A DNA stretch of 46,952 nucleotides from RGIG4140 sp045635565 (GTDB lineage Bacteria; Pseudomonadota; Alphaproteobacteria; CAAHEQ01; UBA3637), in contig JAZTVX010000055.1 in NCBI GenBank assembly GCA_045635565.1, positions 1-46,952 of the forward strand, in the 5' to 3' direction. The notes below the pieces were generated by a model. It searched no databases. It was not told the DNA's origin and saw only the letters and a program-made list of their open reading frames with translations. The position numbers and the translations under genes were made by a program. Below, in pieces: positions 25,142 to 34,522 of this stretch (positions are counted from its first letter, which is position 1; each line of letters starts with the position of its first letter).

Positions 25142-28100
25142 ATGTTTTCCCGTTTTTTTATTAACCGTCCCCGATTTGCCGTTGTTATTTCGCTGATTTT
25201 GTGTATTGCCGGATTAGTGTGTTTGTTCAAATTACCGATTGCATTATATCCGCAAATTACACCACCCGAAATTGCCGTTCGTGCAAAATATCCGGGGGCA
25301 AGTGCTGATGTTATTGCAAAAACGGTCGGGATTCCGTTAGAAGAAAAAATCAATGGCGTTGAAGACATGATGTACATGAGTTCAACATCTTCTGACGGTT
25401 CTTATTCGTTAACAATCACATTTGAACCCCATGTTGATCCGGATATTGCACAGGTTAAAATTCAAAATCGTATTCAACAGGCTAATTCCTCCCTTCCACC
25501 CGAAGTACAACGACGGGGATTGACAGTCCGACGCCGTTCTTCCAGTATGCTAGCCTTTATTACATTTACATCTCCGAATAAAACACATGACACTTATTTT
25601 ATCAGTGATTACATTCAAAACAATATTCAAAAAGCATTAACAAAAGTCAACGGTGTCGGTGACTTATCTGTTTTCGGTGCTAAAAAAAGTATGCGTATCT
25701 GGCTTGATGCTGATAAAATGTCTGCCTTAAACTTAACCGTTGACCATATAAAATCAGCCATTGAAAGTCAAAATGATCAACCCTCTCTCGGACAACTGGG
25801 TGTTCGTCCTGCCGAAGGGGATAATTTAATGGTTTATTCTTTGCAAACAAAGGGGCGAATTAACACCGTTCAGGATTTCGGGAACATCATCATTCGTACG
25901 GACGGACAGGGCGGATTGGTTCGTTTACAGGATGTTGCCCGAATCGAAATCGGATCCGAAAACTATTCTCATCAATCGGAATTTAACAGTCAACCCTCTG
26001 TTACAATGGGCATCAATTTATCTTCCGGTGCTAATGCGTTATCTACGATGGAAGGTATAGAAAAAGAACTGCAAAGGTTACAACAGTTTTTCCCACCGGA
26101 TTTCCAATATACCATCGCTATGGACACAACGGAATATATTAACGAATCGATATCCGAAGTGGCTTGGACATTGATTTTAACATTTGTATTGGTTGTATTT
26201 GTTTGTTTTATCTTTTTACAGGATTGGCGTGCAACCCTTGTCCCAACATGTACCATTCCCGTCTCATTATTGGCAACATTTGCTGTTATGTTGGCACTGA
26301 ATTACACGATTAACATGTTCACGTTATTCGGCTTGGTTTTGGCTATTGGGGTTGTTGTTGATGACGCTATTTGTGTTGTCGAACGGGTTATGACACTGAT
26401 GAATGAAGAAAACAAAACTCCTCGAGAAGCAACTATTCAAACGATGTCAGAAATTTCGGGGGCTTTGATTGCAACAACACTTGTTTTATTGGCTATCTTT
26501 GTTCCTATCGCCTTTTTAAGCAGTGTGACCGGTAAAATTTATCAGCAATTTGCTGTAACAATTTCCTGTGCTGTTTGTTTTTCAACCCTTAATGCTTTAA
26601 CATTATCACCGGCTATTTGTGCAACAATGTTGCGTCAAAATAATACTGTTAATACCCGATGGCTCATGTGGTTTAATAAAGGCATTCAAAAATCATCGTC
26701 AGGATACCAATGGATCGTTGGAAAATTGGCTCGAAAATTAACGTTTATCAGCGTTATATTCATTTTATTCGTTGCAACGGCTTATGGTATGTTGTCTTTT
26801 TTACAAACATCTTTTATCCCGAAAGAAGATCAAGGCAAAATCCTGATGAATATCCAATTACCTGAAGGGGCGTCTTTCAAACGCACAGAAGAAATCGTCA
26901 AACGAATTACGCCCCTGCTCAAAGAAGAAAAAGGCGTAACGAATGTGATGACAATTGTTGGTCACAGCATGACAGGCGGAAGTGGTGAAAATATGGCAAT
27001 GGGTATGATTTCTTTGGCTCATTGGAAAGACAGAAATGATGCTGATTTGCATTCCGGATCTATTTTACAACGTATTAAAGCCAAATTAGATCCCATCCCT
27101 GAAGCAGAATTTCAACTCATGGAATTGCCATCTATTCCTGGTTTAGGTATGTCAGGAGGTTTATCCTTAAAAGTTCAATCACTGAACGATACCGACTATG
27201 AACGATTGGACAACACGACACGTTCGTTTATGTCTCGTCTTATGCAAGATGACGCTGTATCTCATGCTTTTTCAAACTTTACAGCTAAAACACCGAATAT
27301 TTATCTGGAAATCGACAGATTAAAAGCCGAAGCCATGCAAGTACCGTTAGCCAATATTTTCTCGTCGCTGGAAAGTTATTTAGGTTCACGTTACATCAAT
27401 GATATCAACTTTGGCACACAAGTTAATCAGGTTATTGTTCAATCTGATTGGAAATATCGTAAGGATATTGAAAGTTTGCGTCATATTTATGTCCCAAGCC
27501 AAACGGGAAAAATGGTTCCGCTAACGACTTTTGTTGATTTAAAACCGATTCTATCTCCCCGACAGATTTTACGCTATAATCAGTATCCTGCCGCCGGTGT
27601 GACTATTATGCCCCAAGAAAACAGCAGTTCCGGTAAAGTCATGAACTTAGTGGAACAACTGGCTTTGACTCATTTGCCGAAAGATTATGCATATGAATGG
27701 TCGGATATGAGTTTTCAGGAAAAGAAAAACGAAGGTCAAATTTTATATCTGATTTTATTAGCAGTCTTGTTCGGATATTTATTTTTGGTTGCCCAATATG
27801 AAAGTTGGACCGTACCGATTTCCGTTTTAATGAGTGTTGTTATTGCCGTTGTCGGAGGTATGGTTGGTTTATGGTTAACCGAATTGCCATTAAGTATTTA
27901 TGCCCAACTGGGTCTGATCTTGTTAATTGGTTTGGCTGCTAAAAATGCCATTTTAATTGTTGAATTTGCCAAAGAAGAACGTAAAACAGGAACAGACATT
28001 GTTAATTCGGCGTTAAAAGGGTTAACTATTCGATTCAGAGCCGTTTTGATGACAGCATTCACATTTATTTTAGGTGTCTTTCCGATGATTGTGGCAACAG

Positions 28101-28249
28101 GTGCCGGAGCCGCCAGTCGCCGGGCTATCGGCGTTCCTGTCTTTTATGGCATGTTGGTCGGGACGTGTATCGGACTGATTTTAATTCCGTTATTATACGT
28201 ACTTGTTCAAACCGTTATTGAACGTTGTCACAACCATCAAAAATCATAA
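25142..28249 (+). CDS. RND multidrug efflux transporter (AcrB/HAE1 type)
   Basis: This 1035-residue inner-membrane pump has the standard 12-helix layout with two large periplasmic loops. Proton relay residues are visible: the Asp pair in TM4 ('AIGVVVDDAICVVERV') and the Lys in TM10 ('GLAAKNAILIVEFA'). The N terminus 'FSRFFINRPRFAVVISLI' is typical. It exports hydrophobic compounds using the proton gradient, together with the upstream adaptor. Substrates cannot be predicted. A terminator follows 9 nt after the stop. Confidence 0.96.
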   Translation: MFSRFFINRPRFAVVISLILCIAGLVCLFKLPIALYPQITPPEIAVRAKYPGASADVIAKTVGIPLEEKINGVEDMMYMSSTSSDGSYSLTITFEPHVDPDIAQVKIQNRIQQANSSLPPEVQRRGLTVRRRSSSMLAFITFTSPNKTHDTYFISDYIQNNIQKALTKVNGVGDLSVFGAKKSMRIWLDADKMSALNLTVDHIKSAIESQNDQPSLGQLGVRPAEGDNLMVYSLQTKGRINTVQDFGNIIIRTDGQGGLVRLQDVARIEIGSENYSHQSEFNSQPSVTMGINLSSGANALSTMEGIEKELQRLQQFFPPDFQYTIAMDTTEYINESISEVAWTLILTFVLVVFVCFIFLQDWRATLVPTCTIPVSLLATFAVMLALNYTINMFTLFGLVLAIGVVVDDAICVVERVMTLMNEENKTPREATIQTMSEISGALIATTLVLLAIFVPIAFLSSVTGKIYQQFAVTISCAVCFSTLNALTLSPAICATMLRQNNTVNTRWLMWFNKGIQKSSSGYQWIVGKLARKLTFISVIFILFVATAYGMLSFLQTSFIPKEDQGKILMNIQLPEGASFKRTEEIVKRITPLLKEEKGVTNVMTIVGHSMTGGSGENMAMGMISLAHWKDRNDADLHSGSILQRIKAKLDPIPEAEFQLMELPSIPGLGMSGGLSLKVQSLNDTDYERLDNTTRSFMSRLMQDDAVSHAFSNFTAKTPNIYLEIDRLKAEAMQVPLANIFSSLESYLGSRYINDINFGTQVNQVIVQSDWKYRKDIESLRHIYVPSQTGKMVPLTTFVDLKPILSPRQILRYNQYPAAGVTIMPQENSSSGKVMNLVEQLALTHLPKDYAYEWSDMSFQEKKNEGQILYLILLAVLFGYLFLVAQYESWTVPISVLMSVVIAVVGGMVGLWLTELPLSIYAQLGLILLIGLAAKNAILIVEFAKEERKTGTDIVNSALKGLTIRFRAVLMTAFTFILGVFPMIVATGAGAASRRAIGVPVFYGMLVGTCIGLILIPLLYVLVQTVIERCHNHQKS

Positions 28250-28258
28250 ATCAGTTAG

Positions 28259-28295
28259 AAGCCATATCATCGGTCTGTGTGATATGGCTTTTTTT
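28259..28295 (+). terminator. terminator of the RND operon
   Basis: AAGCCATATCA (28259-28269) pairs perfectly with TGATATGGCTT (28280-28290) around a 10-nt loop, followed by a T run. Confidence 0.9.
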
Positions 28296-28532
28296 ATTTT
28301 GTTAAATATGATTACAATAGCATGTTTTAAGAGTAAAAATCATCCTCTGAAACCATTTCACAAAACCCATTTCACCTCAAATTAAACAACTTTAAATTGT
28401 AAAAAACAACCCAAGATATATATTTTTTAAATAATTTGGATTTTTTGCTGGATTTTTAGATAACATATAGTTATATTCACATACAGGAATATTTCCCGTT
28501 TTTTATTTAAACCATCTAACAAAGGAGAAACC

Positions 28533-29102
28533 ATGTTATTTGAACCCAGAACTATTCTAGAAAGCGACCGCATTCAATTACACAAACCACAAGCAACATT
28601 TGAAACAGCCAATGCGTTATACCAACTGGTTGATAAAAATCGAAAACATTTACTACCATGGGTTGATATGGCAGATAAAGTCATTACCGGTTCACCGGAA
28701 GATGCATTTGTGCACTTAACAAATATGGTTGAAAAATGGAAATCACAGTATGCTTTTGAATATTTGATTTACGAAACCCGCTCATCAAAATTGATTGGAG
28801 TTATTGGTGTTTATCAACCTTATCCGGAACACAAAAGCGTTGAAGTTGGTTTTTGGATTGCAAAAGATTATTCTCGTCGCGGTTTTATGCGTGAAGCATT
28901 ACGTCTTATTGAAAAAGAATTTTTCTTTTTGGAATTTGAACGCATTGTGATTCGAAGCGATATCGAAAATTACGGAGCCCGTAATTTAGCAATTAAGAGT
29001 GGCTACCGATTGGAAGGTACATTACGCCATTCATGTTGGAGCAATCAATTTCACATGTACCGAGACCTGAATGTTTTTGCCAAAATTAAAAACGAAAACT
29101 AA
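28533..29102 (+). CDS. GNAT N-acetyltransferase (RimJ/RimL-like)
   Basis: This 189-residue acetyltransferase has the RimL-type order: 'ESDRIQLHKP' start, 'YLIYETRSSKLIGVIGVYQP', 'VEVGFWIAKDYSRRGFMREA' with the acetyl-CoA loop (R/Q-x-x-G-x), then 'NYGARNLAIKSGYRLEGTLR'. RimJ/RimL relatives acetylate ribosomal or other protein N termini, but many act on small molecules, so the substrate is open. AAAGGAG lies 6 nt before the ATG. The upstream 28296-28532 stretch is AT-rich and probably holds the promoter; no gene is seen there. Confidence 0.88.
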   Translation: MLFEPRTILESDRIQLHKPQATFETANALYQLVDKNRKHLLPWVDMADKVITGSPEDAFVHLTNMVEKWKSQYAFEYLIYETRSSKLIGVIGVYQPYPEHKSVEVGFWIAKDYSRRGFMREALRLIEKEFFFLEFERIVIRSDIENYGARNLAIKSGYRLEGTLRHSCWSNQFHMYRDLNVFAKIKNEN

Positions 29103-29141
29103 TCATTCAAATTCATCTGAGAGTAACGGCTTAAATCTCCC

Positions 29142-29169
29142 TTGACTTTTCAAAGAAGTGTGTTACACT
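29142..29169 (+). promoter_or_regulatory. promoter of the HAD-like gene
   Basis: TTGACT (29142-29147), 16 nt, TACACT (29164-29169), 33 nt upstream of the ATG, which has AGGAGG as ribosome binding site. Confidence 0.7.
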
Positions 29170-29202
29170 TAAAGTAAGGGACAGACAGGTATAGGAGGGC
29201 TT

Positions 29203-29805
29203 ATGAACAAGGTTATTTTCATCAATTGGTTTCAAACGCTCTCCAACCAACCAATATGGCATCATTTAGACACTCCGGACAATCATTTGTATTCTATCTT
29301 AAAAACACGTGTTTTAGAGACACCATTAAAAGATGAATGGTTTAAAGGGCAAGTATCTTTCTGTAATATTTGGCACCACTTAAATCAGTACGGTATCCCC
29401 AAAGAAATTGTGCAAACACAAACAATGCACTGGTTATCAACCATTACATTAAATCAGGATTTATTATCCTCAATTCAACAAGTGCGTCAAAAAGGATATC
29501 GTGTCATTATTGCTACAAATCACGTTGATATTTTCGGTTGTTATATCTATCCATATTTACATCTGGAAAATTATTTTGATGGTTATATCTCTTCAGCCGA
29601 AACCGGTTTTTTAAAGACACAACAAAATACAACCGGTGTTTATCCTTTTTTTGATTCTTACTTAAAACAAAATCAGTTAACTTATCAAGACTGTCTTCTG
29701 ATTGATTCATCCAAAGAGGTAACGAATATCTATCAACGCCTCGGAATGACGACGGTTACACCATCTGATACACAAGATATCATCAATATTTTACAAAAAC
29801 TTTAG
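29203..29805 (+). CDS. HAD-superfamily-like protein lacking the nucleophilic Asp
   Basis: This 200-residue protein has the fold markers of a HAD hydrolase: a start resembling motif I, motif II 'VIIATNH', motif III 'SSAETGFLKTQQN' with Lys, and motif IV 'CLLIDSSKEV'. Motif I reads 'FINWFQTL' where FDxDxT/V is expected: the nucleophile is N8 and the general acid/base position is F10. It is therefore probably not an ordinary phosphatase and may be a binding or regulatory protein. It has its own promoter, AGGAGG and an intact frame, so it is not simply decayed. It converges on slt with 7 bp between stops. Confidence 0.75.
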   Translation: MNKVIFINWFQTLSNQPIWHHLDTPDNHLYSILKTRVLETPLKDEWFKGQVSFCNIWHHLNQYGIPKEIVQTQTMHWLSTITLNQDLLSSIQQVRQKGYRVIIATNHVDIFGCYIYPYLHLENYFDGYISSAETGFLKTQQNTTGVYPFFDSYLKQNQLTYQDCLLIDSSKEVTNIYQRLGMTTVTPSDTQDIINILQKL

Positions 29806-29812
29806 CTATCTG

Positions 29813-31513
29813 TTATTGAACATACAACGGCCACCGACCAGCGATCATATCATCCATTGTTACAAATGATTGACCCGTTAAAGAACGATAAACCCAATAA
29901 TTAACCATAATCCGTTCTACAAAACTGCGCGTTTCCCGAGAAGGAATACTTTCGATAAACATTAACGGATCACTTGTTTGTTTAATTTGACGTTTCCATT
30001 TAGACAAATTACCTGGACCGCCGTTATACGCAACAGCCAAATAAATCAAATTATTATCCACTACGGGTAATTTCATCAAATACGTCAAATAATGCTGTCC
30101 TAATGATAAATTATAAGAAATATTTTCCATACGGCTTAAACTCCATTTAAGGCCGTTTTTTTGTGCAATATATTTTCCCGTATCAGGCATAATTTGCATA
30201 ACACCAACGGCTCCAACGGCACTTTTCGCCGTCGGATTAAAGCACGATTCCTGACGAACATACGCATAAACCAATGCTTTATCCAACTGCCAACCATTCG
30301 TCGGTTTCCATTGAGGCATGGGAAAACGTTCATCTTTATGACCGGATAAACCCGCTAAATCAATCAATTCATTTTCGAACCCATGCTTTTGAGAAATATG
30401 TAACAATTTTTGCTTTGCCTTATCCCCTGATTCTAAATACAGTTTTGTTAATTCTTTGGTCGCCCAATCATCTTGTCCGATTTGTTTCAATGTATAAAAA
30501 CGATTCAATGCCGGATGTGAAAAACGAATACTTTGCTGTTTTTGAACAACCAAATTACGATTCCAAATTGAACTAATCGGCATACCCAACATATGCATTG
30601 CCAACATACCATAAAGCGTATCCGGTTGTTGTGAGGCAATATCTAATAAATCCCCGACTTTATCATACGAACCGATTTTTAAAAAAGAACGAGCGGCCCA
30701 AAATGCCGAACTACTTCTCAATAACGGATAAACATCAGCATGCGAAACCGTTTGAGAAAAATAATGAGCCGCATCTTGGTAATTTTCCAACTGCCATGAA
30801 GATAATCCAGCCGTCCAATAAGCCAGAGGCGTTGACGTTGAATCAGTTTGAATGGCTTTTTCTGCCTGCGATAAAGCCAACTTAAATTCCCCATCCAAAA
30901 AATAAGAAAAAGCCAAAGCCGTCCGAGCTAAAGCCATATCTTTTTTCTGATATATCGCCTCAAATTCCCGACTTTCAATCAATTTTCGAGCATTTTTTGT
31001 TTCCCCTTTAACAATATATTGTCGCAATCGATTAAATGATTGACGGGCTTTTTTTTGTTCATCACCCGATAATTCGGAAAAAAAACGTTTTCGGATTAAA
31101 TCTATCGGTTCATCCCGTCGAATGTACGAACATGCTTTTGATTGTCCTCCATATAACACATCTTTCGGCTTGGGCGTTTTCAAAGACATGTTTTTCCGTT
31201 TTGCCAACGCATATAATTCCGGAGCAACGGCTAAATCACCATACTTTTTCAACCATTGTTCAATTTCTGATTTTTTGGTATTATAGCGGGCACTCATATA
31301 TTTATGGAACAGGACATAGCCGTTTAAAACAGGATTTTTAATCTTTTTGGCTTGTTCGGCTGCCTTTTTGTATTGCCCTTTACGATGTAAAGAAAAAACA
31401 TTTTTCAAAAGTTGCACATCTGTTTTTTTGAGTTGAACAGACGGTGCGGCTTCCGTAGAAACCGCACACATCATCAATAAAAAAACAAAAAGACAAACCA
31501 AAAAACGTTTCAT
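29813..31513 (-). CDS. slt: soluble lytic murein transglycosylase (Slt70-like)
   Basis: This 566-residue periplasmic enzyme has a signal peptide (about 1-22, cleaved near TEA-AP), a long superhelical TPR-like region (about 30-390) and a C-terminal GEWL-fold SLT domain. The catalytic Glu is near residue 422 in 'YVRQESCFNPTAKSAVGAVG', followed by 'GVMQIMPDTGKYIA' and 'AYNGGPGN'. It cleaves the glycan strand to 1,6-anhydro muropeptides, the substrates of recycling. It starts 1 nt after the stop of the upstream secreted protein, so both are one unit. Divergent Mur ligase and ldcA genes fit a murein-turnover locus. Confidence 0.93.
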   Translation of the reverse strand: MKRFLVCLFVFLLMMCAVSTEAAPSVQLKKTDVQLLKNVFSLHRKGQYKKAAEQAKKIKNPVLNGYVLFHKYMSARYNTKKSEIEQWLKKYGDLAVAPELYALAKRKNMSLKTPKPKDVLYGGQSKACSYIRRDEPIDLIRKRFFSELSGDEQKKARQSFNRLRQYIVKGETKNARKLIESREFEAIYQKKDMALARTALAFSYFLDGEFKLALSQAEKAIQTDSTSTPLAYWTAGLSSWQLENYQDAAHYFSQTVSHADVYPLLRSSSAFWAARSFLKIGSYDKVGDLLDIASQQPDTLYGMLAMHMLGMPISSIWNRNLVVQKQQSIRFSHPALNRFYTLKQIGQDDWATKELTKLYLESGDKAKQKLLHISQKHGFENELIDLAGLSGHKDERFPMPQWKPTNGWQLDKALVYAYVRQESCFNPTAKSAVGAVGVMQIMPDTGKYIAQKNGLKWSLSRMENISYNLSLGQHYLTYLMKLPVVDNNLIYLAVAYNGGPGNLSKWKRQIKQTSDPLMFIESIPSRETRSFVERIMVNYWVYRSLTGQSFVTMDDMIAGRWPLYVQ

Positions 31514-31514
31514 A

Positions 31515-32171
31515 CTATTTCATCACGAATTTGACTTTTGCCTTACATTCTTCTTCTGAAATAGGTTCCTCCGTCTGTTGACCATTTTTTTCAATAATAC
31601 GGGTCGCCTCACATTTAACAACCTTAATATTCGGAACACGTCGCAACATTTGACAGGATTCACCGGCCAAAGATAATATATTCGTTGTTTGATCACCCTT
31701 ACGAATGTTCGTATATGTATGAGGTAATACAATCGGGGTGTATTCAAACACAACACTTAACGTTTTTAAATTACCGTCTGTATAATTAGACAAAGTTAAA
31801 TGTGATGTACAAAACTGAAAACGAGCAATTGTCGGTGTCACGATTTGAACGTTACTGGGCGAAAAAACAAAAAAGCCCTGCTCTGCTTTACTAATGACAG
31901 GAGCTTGATTTTGACCACCTTGTCGCATCGCATCATCAAAATTACCATCCGGTTCACTTAATGCCGAACGAATAGCCTCATTTTGCCGTTGTTCGGCTTC
32001 TTGTTCCGTTTCCTTATCAAATAATGATTCAACGGGTTGTTGCTTAACCTGTTTTTGCTGTGCGACAGGTTGCTTGCGACCGGCTAATTCAGGAAACAAT
32101 CCATCAACATTTTGAGCCAACGCCTGCGTTGAAACCATAAATGCCATTAACAAACACAAAAATTTAATCAT
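31515..32171 (-). CDS. secreted protein of unknown function, coupled to slt
   Basis: This 218-residue protein has a signal peptide (MIKFLCLLMAFMVSTQALAQ, cleaved about residue 19-20). It continues with a Gln/Glu-rich low-complexity linker (about 30-90) and a folded-looking C-terminal part (about 95-218) with four cysteines that could form disulfides. I do not recognise the family. The stop-to-start gap to slt is 1 nt, so it is probably made with the transglycosylase. A strong GGGAGG ribosome binding site precedes it. Confidence 0.75.
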   Translation of the reverse strand: MIKFLCLLMAFMVSTQALAQNVDGLFPELAGRKQPVAQQKQVKQQPVESLFDKETEQEAEQRQNEAIRSALSEPDGNFDDAMRQGGQNQAPVISKAEQGFFVFSPSNVQIVTPTIARFQFCTSHLTLSNYTDGNLKTLSVVFEYTPIVLPHTYTNIRKGDQTTNILSLAGESCQMLRRVPNIKVVKCEATRIIEKNGQQTEEPISEEECKAKVKFVMK

Positions 32172-32258
32172 TTCAGCAAACCTCCCTTTACTTTAAAAAA
32201 AAATAAGTGTAGAGTAATCTCCAAGTTATCATATCTATTTTAGAGGAATTATTTTAAA

Positions 32259-33623
32259 ATGGCAACTTTTTTTTTCTGTGGCATTGGCGGAATCGGAATG
32301 AGTGCAATTGCACTTTATCTCAAAAAAAACGGACACCGTGTAATGGGTTCGGATCGTTCTTTTGATAAACAACAACATAATGCTGTTCAAGATGCCTTAC
32401 TCAAAAACAGTATTTCACTTGTTGCACAAGATGGCTCTCATGTCACATCGGACATTGATGTTTTTGTTGTTTCCAGTGCTATTGAAGAATCAATCCCCGA
32501 TGTCAAAAAAGCGAAAGAACTCGGTTTAAAAATCGTTAAACGAGCCCAAGTGCTTGCCGATATTTTTCATATGCACAAAGGAATTGCCATTGGTGGTACC
32601 AGTGGTAAAACCACCGTAACGGCAATGATTGGGCATATTTTGCATGTTTTGAAAAAAAATCCGACCATGATTAACGGGGGCATCGGTTTAAACACATATA
32701 ATGGGGAAGAAAAATCAAATTTAATCTACGGTCAAGGTGATTTATGTGTCATTGAAGCCGATGAATCGGATGGGTCGATTGCTCTTTACAATCCGTATAT
32801 CGGCATCTTAACAAATATATCTCTGGACCACAAACCGATTAAAGAAACATTGCCGTTATTTTCTGACTTTTTAAATCGGTCAGAAAAAGGGGTTGTCATC
32901 AATAAAGATTGCCCCTACTCAACACAATTAAATTTAACACACACTAATATCGTTTCTTTTTCCGTGACCGGTCAGGACGCAACTATCAGCCCACAACACA
33001 TTCAATATGATGACACAGGGATATCGTTCCAGTTACAAAGAAAAACGTATCATTTACCATTCATTGGCAAACACAATCTTGAAAACGCATTAACGGCTAT
33101 TTGTGCCTGTCTGCATATCGAAATTTCTGTTGAAGAAAGTATTTCAGCATTACAATCTTTTCTGGGGACAAAACGTCGGCTTCAAACCATCGGCAGTGTG
33201 AATAAAATAACGGTTATTGATGATTATGCACATAATCCCGAAAAAATAAAAGCTTCATTACAAGCCTTACAACTGCATTCCGGTCGTATTTTTGTTATTT
33301 ATCAGCCTCATGGTTTTTCACCGTTACGCATGATGAAAGACAATTTGATTGATTTGCTCAAAACACAACTAGATAATCGGACTTTTTGGATTATGAATGA
33401 TGTTTTTTATGCCGGAGGAACAGTTGTTCGTGATATCTCATCAAATGATGTCATCCAACCGGTATCACGCCATAATCAACAAGCCTTCTATATACCAACC
33501 CGAAATGAAACATTACAATTTTTAATACATCACGTACAACCGACTGACAGAATTGTGGTTATGGGAGCACGTGATGATACATTAACGGATTTTGCTCAAA
33601 CTATATTAACAACTCTTTCATAA
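32259..33623 (+). CDS. mpl: Mur ligase, MurC/Mpl-like (probable murein tripeptide recycling ligase)
   Basis: This 454-residue three-domain Mur ligase starts with the MurC/Mpl-type Rossmann motif 'FFCGIGGIGMSAIALYL' (5-21). The P-loop is GTSGKTT (113-119), with Ser where MurC usually has His. 'EADESDGSI' binds nucleotide/metal, and the C-terminal domain has 'VIDDYAHNPEKI' and 'YQPHGFSPLRMM'. MurC adds L-Ala and Mpl adds the recycled tripeptide to UDP-MurNAc. The neighbouring ldcA, which makes the tripeptide, and slt favour Mpl; sequence alone does not exclude a MurC paralogue. Confidence 0.7.
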   Translation: MATFFFCGIGGIGMSAIALYLKKNGHRVMGSDRSFDKQQHNAVQDALLKNSISLVAQDGSHVTSDIDVFVVSSAIEESIPDVKKAKELGLKIVKRAQVLADIFHMHKGIAIGGTSGKTTVTAMIGHILHVLKKNPTMINGGIGLNTYNGEEKSNLIYGQGDLCVIEADESDGSIALYNPYIGILTNISLDHKPIKETLPLFSDFLNRSEKGVVINKDCPYSTQLNLTHTNIVSFSVTGQDATISPQHIQYDDTGISFQLQRKTYHLPFIGKHNLENALTAICACLHIEISVEESISALQSFLGTKRRLQTIGSVNKITVIDDYAHNPEKIKASLQALQLHSGRIFVIYQPHGFSPLRMMKDNLIDLLKTQLDNRTFWIMNDVFYAGGTVVRDISSNDVIQPVSRHNQQAFYIPTRNETLQFLIHHVQPTDRIVVMGARDDTLTDFAQTILTTLS

Positions 33624-33641
33624 GGTAACAGGAACATAACA

Positions 33642-34514
33642 ATGACAATTGTAACAATAGTGGCACCGGCTTCGCCGATTGACATGACACAACAAGAAAA
33701 AGAAACTGTTTTAAACTGGTTCGCATTACATGGTTTTCAGGCACAATTTGCCCCTCACTGTTTTGAACAGATACGGTATTTAGCCGGAACGGATAATCAA
33801 CGTGCCGAAGACATCAATCATGCCTTTGCCGACAATCAAACCGATATTATCATCGCTTTACGAGGGGGCTATGGCAGTCCCCGTATTCTTGATAAACTGG
33901 ATTACAAAATGATTCGTCAACACAAAAAACCATTTATCGGGTTTAGTGATTTAACGGCATTACAAATGGCCTTATATCATCAAGCACAATTACCGTCATA
34001 TACCGGTTTTAATGCTAATTTTATTTTAAAACCCATGGGAACGAATATGGAAAAAACATTATTGCAAGCCCTTAATCACGAACCGTTGACGATAACAGGA
34101 TTAAAAAATATTGTTCCCGGAACAGCATATGCCCCTGTATTAGGCGGAACCTTGACGTTGTTGTGTGGTTTGTTAGGTACATCATACATGCCGAATTTGA
34201 CTGACACAATTCTTGTTGTGGAAGATGTGCATGAAGAACCATATCGTATTGACCGTATGCTTAATCAATTAAGATTAGCCGGTTCTTTATCACAGTTAGC
34301 CGGTGTGATTATTGCCGATTGTTCGGATTGTACAGCAAAAGATTCGGCTGACGGAACAGTTATTGATGTCTTTAATGATTATTTCGGTAATAAAAAAATA
34401 CCGGTTGTTACGCATTTCCCATACGGGCACACACCCAACCATGTCGTTTTCCCATTAGGGGGTAAGGCTCGTTTAGATGCCAATAAAGGAACGCTTATTT
34501 TTGACTCATTGTAA
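33642..34514 (+). CDS. ldcA: L,D-carboxypeptidase (S66 family, LdcA)
   Basis: This 290-residue cytoplasmic serine peptidase removes the terminal D-Ala from murein tetrapeptides during recycling. The catalytic triad is visible: S102 in 'GFSDLTAL', E194 in 'VVEDVHEEPYRIDRML' and H263 in 'PYGHTPNH'. 'LRGGYGSPRIL' is a further family motif. It follows the Mur ligase by 18 nt and precedes the U32 gene by 8 nt, so all three form one operon. Its tripeptide product is the substrate expected for Mpl. Confidence 0.93.
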   Translation: MTIVTIVAPASPIDMTQQEKETVLNWFALHGFQAQFAPHCFEQIRYLAGTDNQRAEDINHAFADNQTDIIIALRGGYGSPRILDKLDYKMIRQHKKPFIGFSDLTALQMALYHQAQLPSYTGFNANFILKPMGTNMEKTLLQALNHEPLTITGLKNIVPGTAYAPVLGGTLTLLCGLLGTSYMPNLTDTILVVEDVHEEPYRIDRMLNQLRLAGSLSQLAGVIIADCSDCTAKDSADGTVIDVFNDYFGNKKIPVVTHFPYGHTPNHVVFPLGGKARLDANKGTLIFDSL

Positions 34515-34522
34515 GGAAGAAT

